Positions 51,231-64,000 of a DNA stretch of 64,000 bases are shown here, one piece after another. The notes under the pieces are model-generated. The model made no database searches, was not told where the DNA came from, and was given only the letters and a program-made list of their open reading frames with translations. The translations under genes and the position numbers were made by a program. Source of the stretch: Oceaniglobus ichthyenteri (lineage in GTDB: Bacteria > Pseudomonadota > Alphaproteobacteria > Rhodobacterales > Rhodobacteraceae); the NCBI RefSeq assembly GCF_003057885.1, contig NZ_QAGK01000011.1:55817-119816 (forward strand), written 5' to 3'. How positions within the stretch are numbered: the first letter of the stretch is position 1; every line of letters starts with the position of its first letter.

Positions 51231-51611
51231 ATGGCTGATCTGAAGAAACTGGCAGAAGAGATTGTGGGTCTGACCCTTCTCGAAGCACAAGAACTGAAAA
51301 CCATCCTCAAGGATGAGTACGGCATCGAGCCCGCCGCAGGCGGCGCTGTTATGATGGCCGGTCCTGCTGGCGACGCTGGCGGTGCGGCTGCTGAAGAGCA
51401 GACCGAATTTGACGTGATCCTGAAGGCCGCTGGCGCCCAGAAGATCGCCGTCATCAAGGAAGTCCGCGCCATCACCGGCCTGGGCCTGAAAGAAGCCAAG
51501 GATCTGGTCGAAGCCGGCGGCAAGCCCGTCAAGGAAGGCGTTGCCAAAGCCGAAGCCGAAGACATCAAAGCCAAGCTGGAAGCAGCCGGCGCCGAGATCG
51601 AGCTGAAGTAA
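51231..51611 (+). CDS. rplL: 50S ribosomal protein L7/L12
   Basis: The 126-aa protein has an N-terminal dimer helix ([20 protein letters not shown]), an Ala/Gly-rich hinge (about 35-55) and the globular domain with [18 protein letters not shown] and [12 protein letters not shown]. It recruits translation GTPases. GGAAAG precedes the ATG. Confidence 0.98.
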   Translation: MADLKKLAEEIVGLTLLEAQELKTILKDEYGIEPAAGGAVMMAGPAGDAGGAAAEEQTEFDVILKAAGAQKIAVIKEVRAITGLGLKEAKDLVEAGGKPVKEGVAKAEAEDIKAKLEAAGAEIELK

Positions 51612-51643
51612 TTTATGGGCTTTTGCCTTAACGAATGATGAAT

Positions 51644-51673
51644 GGCTGGTCCCGGAGGTTTCCGGGGCCAGCC
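51644..51673 (+). promoter_or_regulatory. Hairpin between rplL and rpoB (attenuator or RNase III site)
   Basis: GGCTGGTCCCGGA and TCCGGGGCCAGCC pair over 13 bp with a single G-T pair and a 4-nt loop. No T-run follows. In E. coli the same gap holds an attenuator and an RNase III site that set rpoBC expression relative to the ribosomal proteins; a like role here is an inference. Confidence 0.6.
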
Positions 51674-51843
51674 GCCCGCGTCTTGGGAAGGGCTGTGTGA
51701 CACAGCGTTTCCCCAGTCGCGGTTCAGGATCGGGAGGTCGCCTGTGGGAAGGCGGCCAGGTATGGATCTGAACCCCGCATTTCGTCAGGGCCTTTCACCG
51801 CCGCCCACCGGTGAACGGCCAGCGAAAAGAAAGGTGTTGCCAC

Positions 51844-54800
51844 ATGGCTTCAACATTCCTCGGCCAGAAACGCTTGCGCAAATATTACGGTAAGATCCGT
51901 GAAGTTCTGGAAATGCCGAACCTTATCGAGGTTCAGAAATCTTCCTATGATCTGTTCCTGCGGTCGGGCGATCAGCCTGATCCGATGGATGGCGAAGGCA
52001 TCAAGGGCGTGTTCCAATCGGTTTTCCCGATCAAGGATTTCAACGAAACCGCCGTTCTGGAATTTGTCAAATACGAGCTGGAAAAGCCGAAATACGATGT
52101 TGAGGAATGTCAGCAGCGCGACATGACCTATGCCGCGCCGCTGAAAGTGACGCTGCGTCTGATCGTGTTCGATGTGGATGAAGACACCGGCGCCAAATCG
52201 GTGAAAGACATCAAGGAACAAGACGTGTTCATGGGCGACATGCCCTTGATGACCCACAACGGTACATTCATCGTCAACGGCACCGAACGCGTGATCGTGT
52301 CGCAAATGCACCGCTCGCCCGGTGTGTTCTTTGACCATGACAAGGGCAAAACCCACAGCTCGGGCAAATTGCTGTTTGCCTGCCGGATCATTCCCTATCG
52401 CGGCTCGTGGCTGGATTTTGAATTCGACGCCAAAGACATCGTGTTCTGCCGCATTGACCGCCGCCGTAAATTGCCGGTGACAACCCTGTTGTACGCTCTT
52501 GGTCTGGACCAGGAGGCGATCATGGATGCCTATTACGATACGGTCGATTTCCGGCTGGATCGTGGCAAAGGCTGGGTGACGAAATTCTTCCCCGAACGTG
52601 CACGCGGTACCCGCCCGGGCCACGATCTGGTGGATGCTGCCACCGGCGAAATCATCGCCGAAGCCGGCAAAAAAGTCACCCCGCGCGCGGTTAAAAAGCT
52701 GATCGACGAGGGCAAGGTTACCGAACTGCTGATCCCGTTTGATCAGATTGTGGGCCGCTATGTCGCCAAGGACATCATCAACGAAGAAACCGGCGCGATC
52801 TATGCCGAGGCCGGTGATGAGCTGACTTGGGAAGTTGATAAAGAAGGCGAAGTGACCGGCGGCACCCTGCATGAGCTGCTTGAGGCTGGCATCACCGAAA
52901 TTCCGTGTCTTGATATCGATAACGTCAACCACGGCCCATACATGCGCAACACCATGGCGATTGATAAGAACATGGGCCGCGATACCGCGCTCATGGACAT
53001 CTATCGCGTCATGCGCCCGGGCGAGCCACCCACCGTCGAGGCGGCGTCGAACCTGTTTGACACATTGTTCTTTGATAGCGAGCGTTATGATCTTTCGGCC
53101 GTTGGCCGGGTGAAAATGAACATGCGTCTGGATCTGGATGCCGAAGACACGGTGCGCACCTTGCGTCGTGAAGATATCGTTGCCTGTATCAAAGCGTTGG
53201 TCGATTTGCGCGATGGTCGTGGCGATATCGACGATATCGACCATTTGGGCAACCGCCGGGTGCGCTCGGTCGGTGAATTGATGGAAAATCAGTATCGCGT
53301 CGGCCTGCTGCGCATGGAGCGTGCGATCAAGGAACGTATGTCCTCGGTTGAAATCGACACGGTGATGCCACAGGATCTGATCAACGCCAAACCGGCGGCT
53401 GCGGCTGTGCGCGAATTCTTCGGCTCGTCCCAGCTGTCGCAGTTCATGGACCAAACCAACCCCCTGTCCGAAGTCACGCACAAGCGCCGCCTGTCGGCCC
53501 TTGGGCCGGGCGGTTTGACCCGCGAACGCGCCGGGTTTGAGGTGCGCGATGTGCATCCAACCCACTATGGCCGGATGTGCCCTATTGAAACGCCCGAAGG
53601 CCCGAACATTGGTCTGATCAACAGCCTGGCCACCTTTGCGCGGGTCAACAAATACGGCTTTATCGAAACGCCGTACCGCGTGGTCAAAGACGGCCAGGTG
53701 ACTGACGAAGTGCATTATATGTCGGCCACCGAGGAAATGCGCCACACCGTGGCACAGGCCAACGCCAACCTCGATGACGATATGAAATTCGTCAACGAAT
53801 TGGTCAGCACCCGCCAGTCGGGCGATTATATGCTGGCCCCCTCCGAATCGGTCGATCTGATTGACGTGTCGCCGAAACAGTTGGTTTCGGTTGCGGCATC
53901 GCTGATTCCGTTCCTTGAAAACGATGACGCCAACCGCGCGCTGATGGGATCGAACATGCAACGTCAGGCCGTGCCTTTGTTGCAGGCCGAGGCGCCGTTC
54001 GTCGGCACCGGGATCGAAGAAGTCGTGGCGCGGGATTCCGGCGCGGCGATCATGGCGCGCCGTGGCGGTATCATCGATCAGGTCGATGCGACCCGGATCG
54101 TGGTGCGTGCCACCGAAGATCTGGAATTGGGCGATGCGGGCGTCGATATTTACGGGCTGCGCAAATTCCAGCGGTCCAACCAGAACACCTGTATCAATCA
54201 GCGGCCTTTGGTAAAGGTCGGTGATTATGTGCGCGGCGGCGAAGTGATTGCCGATGGGCCAAGCACCGACATGGGTGAACTGGCCTTGGGCAAAAATGTG
54301 GTTGTCGCGTTTATGCCCTGGAACGGCTATAACTACGAAGACTCGATCCTGATTTCCGAGCGGATCACCCGCGACGACGTGTTCACCTCGATCCATATCG
54401 ATGAATTCGAAGTGGCGGCGCGCGATACGAAACTGGGCCCAGAGGAAATCACCCGTGATATCCCCAACGTGGGCGAAGAAGCGTTGCGCAACCTCGATGA
54501 GGCCGGCATCGTTTATATCGGGGCCGAGGTTGGGCCAGCGGATATTCTGGTGGGTAAGATCACACCCAAAGGCGAAAGCCCGATGACCCCGGAAGAAAAG
54601 CTGTTGCGCGCGATCTTTGGCGAAAAGGCCAGCGATGTGCGTGATACATCCCTGCGTCTGCCGCCGGGTGATTTCGGTACTGTCGTCGAAGTGCGGGTGT
54701 TCAACCGGCACGGCGTCGAAAAAGACGAACGCGCCCTGCAGATTGAGCGCGAAGAGGTGGAACGCCTGGCCCGTGACCGGGACGACGAGCTGACAATTCT

Positions 54801-55986
54801 TGAGCGCAACATCTATGCCCGTCTGCGTGGGATGATTGAAGGCCGCGAAGCCGTGAAAGGCCCCCGTGGCGTGAAACCCGGCACGATGATTTCCGACGAT
54901 CTGTTGGATAATCAACTGACCCGTGGTCAGTGGTGGCAACTTGCCCTGGCGGAAGAGCAGGAAGCAGCCCAGGTTGAAGCCCTGCATGCGCAGTTCGACA
55001 TTCAGAAAAAGGCGCTGGATGCGCGTTTTGAAGACAAGGTCGAAAAGGTACGCCGGGGCGATGATCTGCCACCGGGCGTGATGAAGATGGTCAAAGTGTT
55101 CGTCGCGGTAAAGCGCAAGCTGCAGCCGGGCGACAAGATGGCCGGGCGCCACGGCAACAAAGGTGTGATTTCCAAGGTTGTTCCAATAGAAGACATGCCA
55201 TTTTTGGAAGACGGCACGCCGGTCGATTTCGTGTTGAACCCTCTGGGTGTTCCGTCACGGATGAACGTCGGTCAGATTCTGGAAACCCACATGGGTTGGG
55301 CGGCGCGTGGCCTTGGCATCAAGATCGATGATGCCTTGGGTGACTATCGCCGCTCGGGTGATCTGACTCCGGTGCGCGATGCGATGAAGATTGCCTATGG
55401 TCAGGATGTGCATGACGAAGTGTTGCACGACATGGACGAAAAACAGATCGTCGATGCCGCCCGCAATGTGACTCGCGGTGTCCCGATTGCCACGCCGGTT
55501 TTCGACGGCGCGAAAGAGGTCGATGTGAACGACGCCCTGACCCGCGCCGGATTTGATACATCGGGCCAGTCGCGTTTGTTTGATGGCCGCACGGGCGAAG
55601 AGTTCGCGCGCAAGGTGACGGTAGGTGTCAAATACCTGCTGAAACTGCACCACCTGGTTGATGACAAAATTCACGCACGCTCCACCGGGCCATACTCGCT
55701 GGTCACCCAGCAGCCCCTTGGCGGTAAGGCCCAGTTTGGCGGACAGCGTTTTGGTGAGATGGAAGTTTGGGCGTTGGAAGCATATGGCGCCGCTTACACC
55801 CTGCAGGAAATGTTGACGGTGAAATCCGATGACGTGGCCGGCCGGACCAAAGTGTATGAAAGCATTGTCAAAGGCGAAGACAACTTCGAGGCTGGCGTGC
55901 CGGAATCGTTCAACGTGCTGGTCAAAGAAGTGCGTGGCCTCGGCCTGAACATGGAACTCCTGGATGCGGAAGAAGATGAGGAATAG
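51844..55986 (+). CDS. rpoB: RNA polymerase beta subunit
   Basis: The protein is 1380 aa from the ATG at 51844 (AAAGGTG upstream). Typical blocks include [19 protein letters not shown], the rifampicin region [20 protein letters not shown] near 528-547 with the usual sensitive residues, and the C-terminal [18 protein letters not shown]. It forms the catalytic core with RpoC. rpoC follows after 76 bp. Confidence 0.99.
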   Translation: MASTFLGQKRLRKYYGKIREVLEMPNLIEVQKSSYDLFLRSGDQPDPMDGEGIKGVFQSVFPIKDFNETAVLEFVKYELEKPKYDVEECQQRDMTYAAPLKVTLRLIVFDVDEDTGAKSVKDIKEQDVFMGDMPLMTHNGTFIVNGTERVIVSQMHRSPGVFFDHDKGKTHSSGKLLFACRIIPYRGSWLDFEFDAKDIVFCRIDRRRKLPVTTLLYALGLDQEAIMDAYYDTVDFRLDRGKGWVTKFFPERARGTRPGHDLVDAATGEIIAEAGKKVTPRAVKKLIDEGKVTELLIPFDQIVGRYVAKDIINEETGAIYAEAGDELTWEVDKEGEVTGGTLHELLEAGITEIPCLDIDNVNHGPYMRNTMAIDKNMGRDTALMDIYRVMRPGEPPTVEAASNLFDTLFFDSERYDLSAVGRVKMNMRLDLDAEDTVRTLRREDIVACIKALVDLRDGRGDIDDIDHLGNRRVRSVGELMENQYRVGLLRMERAIKERMSSVEIDTVMPQDLINAKPAAAAVREFFGSSQLSQFMDQTNPLSEVTHKRRLSALGPGGLTRERAGFEVRDVHPTHYGRMCPIETPEGPNIGLINSLATFARVNKYGFIETPYRVVKDGQVTDEVHYMSATEEMRHTVAQANANLDDDMKFVNELVSTRQSGDYMLAPSESVDLIDVSPKQLVSVAASLIPFLENDDANRALMGSNMQRQAVPLLQAEAPFVGTGIEEVVARDSGAAIMARRGGIIDQVDATRIVVRATEDLELGDAGVDIYGLRKFQRSNQNTCINQRPLVKVGDYVRGGEVIADGPSTDMGELALGKNVVVAFMPWNGYNYEDSILISERITRDDVFTSIHIDEFEVAARDTKLGPEEITRDIPNVGEEALRNLDEAGIVYIGAEVGPADILVGKITPKGESPMTPEEKLLRAIFGEKASDVRDTSLRLPPGDFGTVVEVRVFNRHGVEKDERALQIEREEVERLARDRDDELTILERNIYARLRGMIEGREAVKGPRGVKPGTMISDDLLDNQLTRGQWWQLALAEEQEAAQVEALHAQFDIQKKALDARFEDKVEKVRRGDDLPPGVMKMVKVFVAVKRKLQPGDKMAGRHGNKGVISKVVPIEDMPFLEDGTPVDFVLNPLGVPSRMNVGQILETHMGWAARGLGIKIDDALGDYRRSGDLTPVRDAMKIAYGQDVHDEVLHDMDEKQIVDAARNVTRGVPIATPVFDGAKEVDVNDALTRAGFDTSGQSRLFDGRTGEEFARKVTVGVKYLLKLHHLVDDKIHARSTGPYSLVTQQPLGGKAQFGGQRFGEMEVWALEAYGAAYTLQEMLTVKSDDVAGRTKVYESIVKGEDNFEAGVPESFNVLVKEVRGLGLNMELLDAEEDEE

Positions 55987-56062
55987 CGGCGGTCGGCGGG
56001 GGAAACCCCGCCACCCCCTTTGCCATCTCCGCGCCCATATCCCTTTCTCGTAAGGAAAAAAG

Positions 56063-59000
56063 ATGAACCAGGAAATTACAGCAAACCCGTTCAACCCGCT
56101 TGCGGCCCCCAAAACGTTTGACGAGATCAAGATCTCGCTCGCGTCGCCCGAGCGGATTTTGTCGTGGTCCTTTGGTGAGATTAAAAAGCCAGAAACCATC
56201 AACTATCGCACGTTCAAACCCGAACGCGATGGGTTGTTCTGTGCCCGTATCTTTGGCCCGATCAAAGATTACGAATGTCTGTGCGGCAAATACAAGCGGA
56301 TGAAGTATCGCGGCGTTGTCTGCGAAAAATGTGGTGTCGAAGTGACACTGCAAAAGGTGCGCCGGGAACGCATGGGCCATATCGAATTGGCCAGCCCGGT
56401 TGCGCATATCTGGTTTTTGAAATCACTGCCGTCGCGTATTGGCCTCATGCTGGATATGACCCTGCGTGATCTGGAACGCGTGCTTTATTTTGAAAACTAT
56501 GTGGTGATCGAACCGGGCCTGACCGATCTGACCTTCGGCCAAATGCTGAACGAAGAAGAGTATATGGACGCCCAAGATGCCTATGGCATGGACGCGTTCA
56601 CCGCCAATATCGGTGCCGAAGCGATCCGCGAAATGCTGTCGATGATTGACCTTGAATCCGAGGCCGATCGTCTGCGCGAAGAGCTGAAAGAAGCCACCGG
56701 CGAATTGAAGCCCAAGAAGATCATCAAGCGTTTGAAGATTGTCGAATCCTTCCTTGATTCGGGCAACCGCCCGGAATGGATGATTCTGACCGTTGTGCCG
56801 GTTATTCCGCCAGAATTGCGCCCACTGGTGCCGCTGGATGGGGGCCGGTTTGCCACGTCTGACCTGAACGATTTGTATCGCCGGGTGATCAACCGCAACA
56901 ACCGCCTGAAGCGTCTGATCGAACTGCGCGCGCCCGATATCATCGTGCGTAACGAAAAGCGTATGTTGCAGGAATCTGTTGATGCGTTGTTTGACAACGG
57001 CCGCCGTGGCCGGGTGATTACCGGGGCCAACAAGCGCCCGCTGAAATCGCTGTCGGACATGTTGAAGGGGAAACAGGGCCGTTTCCGTCAGAACCTTTTG
57101 GGGAAACGGGTCGATTTCTCGGGCCGTTCGGTCATCGTGACCGGGCCGGAATTGAAGCTGCACCAGTGTGGTTTGCCCAAGAAGATGGCTTTGGAGCTGT
57201 TCAAACCGTTCATCTATTCGCGGCTTGAGGCAAAAGGGCTGTCAAGCACCGTCAAACAGGCCAAAAAGCTGGTTGAAAAGGAACGCCCCGAAGTCTGGGA
57301 TATCCTTGATGAGGTGATCCGCGAACACCCGGTGATGTTGAACCGTGCGCCAACGCTGCACCGTTTGGGCATTCAGGCGTTTGAACCGATCCTTATCGAA
57401 GGCAAGGCGATTCAGCTGCATCCGCTGGTCTGTTCGGCCTTTAACGCCGACTTTGACGGTGACCAGATGGCGGTACACGTGCCACTGTCGCTTGAGGCTC
57501 AGCTTGAAGCGCGCGTTTTGATGATGTCGACGAACAACGTGTTGTCGCCCGCCAACGGTGCGCCGATCATCGTGCCGTCGCAGGATATGATCCTGGGCCT
57601 TTATTACATCACGATGGAACGTGAGGGGATGAAGGGCGAAGGCATGATCTTTTCGAACGTGGACGAGGTGCAGCACGCCCTCGACGCGGGCGAGGTGCAT
57701 CTGCACGCCAGGGTTCAGGCCCGCCTGCCGCAGATCGACGACGAAGGCAACGAAATGCTGGTGCGTTTCGAAACCACGCCGGGCCGTATCCGTCTGGGTG
57801 CGTTGTTGCCATTGAACGCCAAAGCGCCGTTCAGTCTGGTTAACCGTTTGCTGCGCAAGAAAGAAGTGCAGCAGGTGATTGATACCGTGTACCGGTATTG
57901 CGGCCAGAAGGAATCGGTTATCTTCTGTGATCAGATCATGACGGTTGGCTTCCGCGAGGCGTTCAAGGCCGGCATTTCTTTTGGCAAGGATGACATGGTC
58001 GTGCCCGACACCAAATGGCCGCTGGTTGATGAAACCCGTGGACAGGTGAAGGATTTCGAACAGCAATATATGGACGGTCTGATCACTCAGGGCGAGAAAT
58101 ATAACAAGGTTGTCGATGCCTGGAGCAAATGTAACGACAAGGTTACAGATGCGATGATGAGCACGATTTCGACCGCGGGGCGTGATGCCAACGGGGCCGA
58201 AAAGGAACCCAACAGCGTTTACATGATGGCACATTCGGGCGCGCGTGGCTCGGTCACCCAGATGAAGCAGCTGGGCGGGATGCGCGGTTTGATGGCTAAG
58301 CCGAATGGCGAAATCATCGAAACGCCGATCATCTCGAACTTCAAGGAAGGCCTGACCGTGTTGGAGTATTTCAACTCTACCCACGGGGCGCGTAAGGGTC
58401 TTTCCGACACCGCGTTGAAAACCGCCAACTCGGGGTATCTGACCCGGCGTCTGGTGGATGTGGCACAGGATTGCATCGTGCGTATGCATGATTGTGGCAC
58501 CGATCGTGCGGTTACGGCCAAGGCGGCGGTGAACGACGGTGAAGTTGTGGCATCCCTGGGCGAACGTGTTCTGGGCCGTGTCGCGGCCGAGGATCTGATC
58601 CGCCCGGGCACTGACGAGGTGATGGTGGCCCATGGCGAATTGATCGACGAACGCAAGGCCGACATCATCGAAACCAGCGGTCTGGCAACGGCACGCCTGC
58701 GCTCGCCGTTGACCTGTGAGGCCGAAGAAGGCGTCTGTGCACAGTGTTACGGTCGTGATTTGGCCCGTGGTACATTGGTGAACCAAGGCGAAGCGGTGGG
58801 TATCATCGCGGCGCAATCAATTGGCGAGCCGGGCACACAGTTGACCATGCGCACGTTCCACATTGGCGGCGTGGCCCAAGGTGGCCAGCAGTCGTTCCAG
58901 GAAGCGGGCCAAGAAGGTGTTGCAGAATTCCGCAATGCCAACCTGTTGGAAAACGATTCTGGGTCGTTCGTCGTCATGGGGCGGAACATGGTTCTGGCGA

Positions 59001-60304
59001 TTGTCGATGAAAACGGTGTGGAACGCGCCAATTTCAAACTGGGCTATGGCACCACGGTTCACGTCAAGGAGGGCGCGAAAATCGCCCGCGGCGACAAGCT
59101 GTTCGAATGGGATCCCTACACCCTGCCGATCATTGCCGAAAAGCCCGGTACGGCCAAGTTCGTTGATCTGATCAGCGGTCTGTCGGTGCGTGACGAAACG
59201 GATGATGCCACCGGCATGACCCAGAAAATCGTTACCGACTGGCGCTCGGCCCCCAAGGGGAACGAGTTGAAGCCGGAAATCATCATCGTTGGTGAAGATG
59301 GCGAACCGATGCGCAACGATGCGGGCAACCCTGTGGTTTACCCGATGTCGGTGGATGCGGTTCTGTCGATCGAAGAGGGGTCCGAAATCAAAGCCGGTGA
59401 CGTAGTGGCGCGCATTCCCCGTGAGGGCGCAAAAACCAAGGACATCACCGGTGGTCTGCCCCGCGTGGCCGAATTGTTCGAGGCACGTCGTCCAAAAGAC
59501 AATGCGATCATCGCCGAAATCGATGGCCATGTTAAATTTGGCAAGGATTACAAGAACAAGCGCCGGATCGCGATTGTTCCCATCGAAGAAGATGGAATCC
59601 CGGTTGAATACATGGTTCCCAAAGGCAAACACATTCCCGTGGCTGAGGGCGATTTCATTCAGCGCGGCGATTACATCATGGATGGCAACCCGGCACCGCA
59701 CGATATTCTGGCGGTTATGGGGGTCGAAGCCCTGGCCGATTACATGATCGACGAAGTGCAGGATGTGTATCGTCTGCAGGGCGTGAAGATCAACGATAAG
59801 CATATCGAAGTGATCGTGCGCCAGATGCTGCAAAAGTGGGAAATTCTTGACAGTGGTGAAACCACGCTGCTCAAGGGCGAACACGTGGACAAGGCCGAAT
59901 TTGACGAAGCCAACGAAAAGGCTGCCAAAAAGGGCGGACGCGCGGCAACGGGCGAACCGATCCTTCTTGGCATCACTAAGGCATCGCTGCAGACCCGCAG
60001 CTTTATCTCGGCGGCGTCGTTCCAGGAGACCACCCGGGTTCTGACCGAGGCTTCGGTACAGGGCAAACGTGACAAACTGGTCGGACTGAAGGAAAACGTC
60101 ATCGTTGGTCGGTTGATCCCGGCCGGGACTGGCGGCGCGACTCAGCAGATGCGCAAAGTCGCTGCTGATCGTGATCTGAAGGTGCTGAAAGCGGCCCAGG
60201 CAGAGGCGGAAGCCGCCGCCGCATTGGCCGCACCCGCCGAAACAGGCGAACAGGACGTCTTTCGCAGCGACGCAGCAATGGCCCCGGAAAGCCGCGACGA
60301 CTGA
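56063..60304 (+). CDS. rpoC: RNA polymerase beta' subunit
   Basis: The 1413-aa protein has the N-terminal zinc site ([20 protein letters not shown], about 72-91), the catalytic NADFDGD near 460, the second zinc site ([15 protein letters not shown]) and the trigger-loop region [28 protein letters not shown] precedes the ATG. It is followed by a clear terminator. Confidence 0.99.
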   Translation: MNQEITANPFNPLAAPKTFDEIKISLASPERILSWSFGEIKKPETINYRTFKPERDGLFCARIFGPIKDYECLCGKYKRMKYRGVVCEKCGVEVTLQKVRRERMGHIELASPVAHIWFLKSLPSRIGLMLDMTLRDLERVLYFENYVVIEPGLTDLTFGQMLNEEEYMDAQDAYGMDAFTANIGAEAIREMLSMIDLESEADRLREELKEATGELKPKKIIKRLKIVESFLDSGNRPEWMILTVVPVIPPELRPLVPLDGGRFATSDLNDLYRRVINRNNRLKRLIELRAPDIIVRNEKRMLQESVDALFDNGRRGRVITGANKRPLKSLSDMLKGKQGRFRQNLLGKRVDFSGRSVIVTGPELKLHQCGLPKKMALELFKPFIYSRLEAKGLSSTVKQAKKLVEKERPEVWDILDEVIREHPVMLNRAPTLHRLGIQAFEPILIEGKAIQLHPLVCSAFNADFDGDQMAVHVPLSLEAQLEARVLMMSTNNVLSPANGAPIIVPSQDMILGLYYITMEREGMKGEGMIFSNVDEVQHALDAGEVHLHARVQARLPQIDDEGNEMLVRFETTPGRIRLGALLPLNAKAPFSLVNRLLRKKEVQQVIDTVYRYCGQKESVIFCDQIMTVGFREAFKAGISFGKDDMVVPDTKWPLVDETRGQVKDFEQQYMDGLITQGEKYNKVVDAWSKCNDKVTDAMMSTISTAGRDANGAEKEPNSVYMMAHSGARGSVTQMKQLGGMRGLMAKPNGEIIETPIISNFKEGLTVLEYFNSTHGARKGLSDTALKTANSGYLTRRLVDVAQDCIVRMHDCGTDRAVTAKAAVNDGEVVASLGERVLGRVAAEDLIRPGTDEVMVAHGELIDERKADIIETSGLATARLRSPLTCEAEEGVCAQCYGRDLARGTLVNQGEAVGIIAAQSIGEPGTQLTMRTFHIGGVAQGGQQSFQEAGQEGVAEFRNANLLENDSGSFVVMGRNMVLAIVDENGVERANFKLGYGTTVHVKEGAKIARGDKLFEWDPYTLPIIAEKPGTAKFVDLISGLSVRDETDDATGMTQKIVTDWRSAPKGNELKPEIIIVGEDGEPMRNDAGNPVVYPMSVDAVLSIEEGSEIKAGDVVARIPREGAKTKDITGGLPRVAELFEARRPKDNAIIAEIDGHVKFGKDYKNKRRIAIVPIEEDGIPVEYMVPKGKHIPVAEGDFIQRGDYIMDGNPAPHDILAVMGVEALADYMIDEVQDVYRLQGVKINDKHIEVIVRQMLQKWEILDSGETTLLKGEHVDKAEFDEANEKAAKKGGRAATGEPILLGITKASLQTRSFISAASFQETTRVLTEASVQGKRDKLVGLKENVIVGRLIPAGTGGATQQMRKVAADRDLKVLKAAQAEAEAAAALAAPAETGEQDVFRSDAAMAPESRDD

Positions 60305-60331
60305 TCGTCACCGCTTTTGACAAAACAATGG

Positions 60332-60363
60332 AAAGGCCCCATCAATCCGGTGGGGCCTTTTTC
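60332..60363 (+). terminator. Terminator after rpoC
   Basis: AAAGGCCCCA and TGGGGCCTTT form a 10-bp perfect stem over a 9-nt loop, with the T-run continuing to TTTTT. It lies 28 bp after the stop and ends the rpoBC transcript. Confidence 0.93.
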
Positions 60364-60752
60364 GCTCGGACGCGCTGCTTTGGTTGATTCCGGTAACCCG
60401 CACAATCCAAAACCGGCTGGATTTCGTAATTACCGTCTGTGAAATCACTTCACCTTGTTCTGCGGCGCGACCCGGTGTTGACACCCCCGGAGACTCGGCA
60501 TATACGGCGCCCAATCGGGTGTGTACCGACTTTTCGGAATACCCTTTATAGAACTGATGTGGTCACGATCCGGCCTGCAAAATGGCCCGATCCTCTGGAA
60601 ACCCACCGCGTGTTCCCCATCAGGGCGAACAATGCGGTTTTTGTGTTTTGCGGACGCGTAAGGCGCAGGACGAATTCACCGGGGCGCGCGCCCCACACCG
60701 GCCCCTAGTGGGCGAGAACATGTAAGTGTTGCAACACGGGGATAAGACCGGA
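60364..60752 (+). promoter_or_regulatory. Promoter and long leader of the rpsL-rpsG-fusA-tuf operon
   Basis: The gap between the rpoC terminator and rpsL is about 390 bp with no gene. The promoter at 60478-60506 leaves a leader of about 240 nt before the rpsL ATG at 60753, long enough for a regulatory structure, though I recognise none. Confidence 0.55.
60478..60506 (+). promoter_or_regulatory. Sigma-70 promoter for the str operon
   Basis: A consensus TTGACA at 60478-60483 is spaced 17 bp from TATACG at 60501-60506, a near-ideal -35/-10 pair. It is the strongest promoter-like sequence in the window and faces rpsL. Confidence 0.8.
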
Positions 60753-61124
60753 ATGCCAACGATCCAACAGCTGATCCGCAAGCCGCGCCAGCCTAAAGTA
60801 AGAAGCTCAAAATCGATGCACCTGCAGGGATGTCCGCAAAAGCGCGGCGTCTGCACACGCGTCTACACCACCACACCGAAAAAGCCGAACTCGGCCATGC
60901 GTAAGGTTGCCAAGGTGCGCCTGACCAATGGTTTTGAGGTCATCAGCTATATCGGCGGCGAATCGCACAACCTTCAGGAGCACTCAGTTGTTCTGATTCG
61001 TGGCGGCCGCGTAAAGGATCTTCCTGGTGTGCGGTATCACATTCTGCGCGGTGTTCTGGATACCCAGGGCGTTAAAGACCGTAAGCAGCGCCGTTCGAAA
61101 TATGGCGCCAAGCGCCCGAAATAA
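60753..61124 (+). CDS. rpsL: 30S ribosomal protein S12
   Basis: The protein is 123 aa from the ATG at 60753. It shows [31 protein letters not shown] with the lysine (about 43) whose change gives streptomycin resistance, and [13 protein letters not shown]. The residues are the wild-type, sensitive ones. It belongs to the decoding centre of the small subunit. Confidence 0.98.
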   Translation: MPTIQQLIRKPRQPKVRSSKSMHLQGCPQKRGVCTRVYTTTPKKPNSAMRKVAKVRLTNGFEVISYIGGESHNLQEHSVVLIRGGRVKDLPGVRYHILRGVLDTQGVKDRKQRRSKYGAKRPK

Positions 61125-61607
<483 letters not shown>

Positions 61608-61669
61608 AAATATTCGGGCGTGCCATCCGGGCGCGCCCTACGCACAACATCTCTTCAGGAGCAGCCCAC

Positions 61670-63787
61670 ATGGCACGCGACTATCCCCTCGAACGCTACC
61701 GTAACTTCGGGATCATGGCGCATATCGACGCCGGCAAGACCACCTGTTCCGAGCGTATCCTGTTTTATACCGGCAAGAATCACGTTCTGGGTGAAACCCA
61801 TGATGGCGCGTCGACCATGGATTGGATGGAGCAAGAGCAAGAGCGTGGCATCACGATCACCTCGGCCGCGACCACCACATTCTGGGAACGCACCGAAAAT
61901 GGCATCGAGCCTGATTCGAAAAAGTTTCGGATGAACATCATCGACACACCCGGCCACGTGGATTTCACCATTGAGGTTGAGCGTTCGCTGGCCGTTCTGG
62001 ATGGTGCGATTGCCGTTCTGGACGCCAACGCCGGTGTCGAGCCGCAGACCGAAACAGTTTGGCGTCAGGCCGACCGTTACAAGGTTCCGCGCATCGTGTT
62101 CGTCAACAAGATGGACAAGATCGGCGCCGATTTCTTTAACTGCGTTCACATGATCGCAGATCGCACAGGCGCGCGCCCTTGCCCCATTCAGATGCCGATC
62201 GGTTCTGAAACCGAACTGGAAGGCATCATCGATCTGGTCACCATGCAGGAATGGGTCTGGAACGGCGAAGACCTCGGTGCCGCCTGGGAGCAGCGCGACA
62301 TTCGTCCCGAGCTGGCCGACAAAGCCGCCGAGATGCGCAATGAGATGATCGAACTGGCCGTCGAAATGGACGATGCCGCCATGGAAGCATATCTTGAAGG
62401 TGAAGAGCCTGATGTGCCAACACTGCGCGCCCTGATCCGCAAGGGCACGCTGTCGATGGCATTCGTGCCTGTCACCTGTGGGTCGGCCTTTAAAAACAAG
62501 GGTATGCAGCCACTGTTGAACGCTGTGGTCGATTATCTGCCGTCGCCCAAAGACGTGGTCGATTACATGGGTTTCAAACCCGGTGATGAGACAGAAACAC
62601 GTAACATCCCGCGTCGCGCCGATGATGACATGCCGTTCTCGGGATTGGCGTTCAAGATCATGAACGACCCCTACATGGGCACGCTGACATTCACGCGCAT
62701 TTATTCGGGTAAGTTGGCCAAGGGCGACACACTGTTGAACTCGACCAAGGGCAACAAAGAGCGTATCGGCCGTATGGTGATGATGCACTCCAACAAGCAA
62801 GAGGAGATTTCCGAAGCTTGGGCCGGTGATATTATTGCGCTTGCGGGCCTCAAGGGCACGACGACCGGTGATACATTGTGTGCCGTGAATGACCCTGTTG
62901 TTCTGGAAACCATGACCTTCCCCGATCCGGTGATCGAAATCGCGGTTGAGCCGAAAACAAAGGCCGACCAGGAAAAGATGTCACTGGGCCTTCAGCGTCT
63001 GGCGGCAGAAGATCCGTCATTCCGGGTCGAAACCGATATCGAATCGGGTCAGACCATCATGAAGGGCATGGGCGAACTTCACCTCGATATCCTGGTTGAT
63101 CGTCTGAAGCGTGAATTCAAGGTCGAAGCCAACATCGGTGCGCCGCAGGTGGCCTATCGTGAAACCATCGGTCGCGAGCTTGAGCATACCTATACCCACA
63201 AGAAACAGTCGGGTGGGTCCGGTCAGTTTGCCGAGGTCAAGATGATCCTGATGCCGACAGAGCCGGGCGAAGGGTATTCGTTCGAATCCAGGATCGTTGG
63301 TGGCTCCGTACCCAAGGAATATATTCCCGGTGTGGAAAAAGGCATCAAGTCGGTTATGGACAGCGGCCCTTTGGCTGGTTTCCCGGTTATCGATTTCAAG
63401 GTCGCGCTGATCGACGGCAAGTACCACGATGTCGACTCTTCGGTTCTCGCTTTTGAGATCGCGGCGCGCATGTGTATGCGCGAAGGTCTGCGCAAGGCCG
63501 GCGCGAAACTGCTGGAGCCGATCATGAAGGTCGAAGTGGTGACACCTGACGAATATACCGGTGGTATCATTGGCGATCTGACCTCACGTCGTGGTCAGGT
63601 TCAGGGGCAGGATTCCCGTGGCAACGCCATCGCGATTGAATGTTACGTGCCGTTGGCCAACATGTTCGGGTATATCAACACGTTGCGTTCAATGTCGTCG
63701 GGCCGTGCAAACTTTACCATGCAGTTCGACCACTACGAACCGGTACCGCAGAACATCAGCGAAGAAATCCAAAGCAAATACGCATAA
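61670..63787 (+). CDS. fusA: Translation elongation factor G
   Basis: The 705-aa protein has the five-domain EF-G form. GTPase motifs are AHIDAGKTT at 17-25, DTPGHVDFT near 88 and NKMDK near 142; domain IV has QVAYRETIG and [11 protein letters not shown]. It drives ribosomal translocation. CAGGAG precedes the ATG. Confidence 0.99.
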   Translation: MARDYPLERYRNFGIMAHIDAGKTTCSERILFYTGKNHVLGETHDGASTMDWMEQEQERGITITSAATTTFWERTENGIEPDSKKFRMNIIDTPGHVDFTIEVERSLAVLDGAIAVLDANAGVEPQTETVWRQADRYKVPRIVFVNKMDKIGADFFNCVHMIADRTGARPCPIQMPIGSETELEGIIDLVTMQEWVWNGEDLGAAWEQRDIRPELADKAAEMRNEMIELAVEMDDAAMEAYLEGEEPDVPTLRALIRKGTLSMAFVPVTCGSAFKNKGMQPLLNAVVDYLPSPKDVVDYMGFKPGDETETRNIPRRADDDMPFSGLAFKIMNDPYMGTLTFTRIYSGKLAKGDTLLNSTKGNKERIGRMVMMHSNKQEEISEAWAGDIIALAGLKGTTTGDTLCAVNDPVVLETMTFPDPVIEIAVEPKTKADQEKMSLGLQRLAAEDPSFRVETDIESGQTIMKGMGELHLDILVDRLKREFKVEANIGAPQVAYRETIGRELEHTYTHKKQSGGSGQFAEVKMILMPTEPGEGYSFESRIVGGSVPKEYIPGVEKGIKSVMDSGPLAGFPVIDFKVALIDGKYHDVDSSVLAFEIAARMCMREGLRKAGAKLLEPIMKVEVVTPDEYTGGIIGDLTSRRGQVQGQDSRGNAIAIECYVPLANMFGYINTLRSMSSGRANFTMQFDHYEPVPQNISEEIQSKYA

Positions 63788-63793
63788 GCGGGG

Positions 63794-63850
63794 CGGCGGC
63801 GTAAAACCCGCCCTACCCACCATCCGTAGGGCGGGGTTTTCTCCGCCGCA
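63794..63850 (+). terminator. Hairpin between fusA and tuf
   Basis: AAAACCCGCCCTAC pairs with GTAGGGCGGGGTTTT (one bulged G), with an outer GCGGCGG/CCGCCGC extension. The TTTT run suggests termination or attenuation, letting tuf be partly separate from fusA. Confidence 0.75.
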
Positions 63851-63877
63851 CCCACACGAAAACGAAGGAGCCACACC

Positions 63878-64000
63878 ATGGCAAAGGCAAAGTTTGAACG
63901 TAACAAACCGCACGTCAACATTGGCACGATTGGTCACGTTGACCACGGCAAGACGACATTGACCGCGGCGATCACCAAGTATTTTGGCGATTTTCAGGCC
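63878..64000 (+). CDS. tuf: Translation elongation factor Tu (5' end only)
   Basis: The first 41 codons are present and run off the window. They read [19 protein letters not shown] followed by VDHGKTT, the P-loop of EF-Tu. AAGGAG lies 8-9 nt before the ATG. It delivers aminoacyl-tRNA to the ribosome. Confidence 0.98.
   Translation, partial: MAKAKFERNKPHVNIGTIGHVDHGKTTLTAAITKYFGDFQA

Noticed and set aside
51850..55152. 1100-codon minus-strand open frame
   Set aside because: It is the antisense shadow of rpoB, produced by the codon bias of a highly expressed gene.
57242..58816. 524-codon minus-strand open frame, and a 355-codon one at 58817-59884
   Set aside because: Both are antisense shadows of rpoC without domains or ribosome sites.

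Overview
The window reads as chromosomal DNA of an alphaproteobacterium of the Rhodobacterales (Roseobacter/Rhodobacter type). The grounds are a GC-rich codon style, a ccoNOQP-ccoGHIS gene order with fnrL and a universal stress protein beside it, the tRNA-Trp-secE-nusG-rplKA-rplJL-rpoBC-rpsLG-fusA-tuf order, a CtrA-like box, and two-step cobalamin genes cobC-cobD. The organism is inferred from layout and protein character, not from a database search.

Region 1 (1-12030) is a catabolic operon on the minus strand with its own divergent GntR/FCD regulator. From the promoter downward it encodes a frameshifted HpcH/HpaI aldolase, an OsmC-like protein, a PuuE-like deacetylase, a fumarylacetoacetate-hydrolase-fold enzyme, a second PuuE-like deacetylase, a TRAP transporter (P, Q, M), a 54-aa AtzG-like protein, an amidase, an ACMSD-like amidohydrolase and a molybdenum hydroxylase large subunit that runs off the left edge. 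Seven junctions are 4-bp ATGA overlaps. The enzyme set suggests uptake, ring hydroxylation and hydrolytic opening of an N-containing ring or amide compound. The substrate is not known.

Region 2 (12046-26381) holds a homodimeric E1-type 2-oxoacid dehydrogenase with a divergent Lrp regulator, smc, a PRC-barrel protein, a YbjN protein, a lytic transglycosylase, cobD-cobC, a receiver-like protein lacking its phosphoacceptor aspartate, glycerate kinase and fnrL.

Region 3 (26401-36035) is the microaerobic respiration block: a universal stress protein, ccoNOQP (cbb3 oxidase) and ccoGHIS (its copper and assembly factors). Perfect FNR boxes lie in front of ccoN/usp and in front of ccoG, which fits control by FnrL.

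Region 4 (36111-40747) is housekeeping: prs, a DsbA-fold isomerase, threonine aldolase, a YcgN protein, ribF and a MaoC-like dehydratase.

Region 5 (about 41002-46602) is a decayed genomic island in the 3' end of tRNA-Gly(UCC). It is bounded by a 24-bp direct repeat and carries a dead tyrosine integrase, IS66 and IS3 fragments, a fossil half of tRNA-fMet, a BrnA-like antitoxin remnant and one intact, AT-richer gene for a Sll1717-type P-loop ATPase, which is the best candidate here for an undescribed (possibly defence) function.

Region 6 (46862-64000) has a HAD hydrolase, tRNA-Trp, and the transcription/translation supercluster ending in the first 41 codons of tuf.
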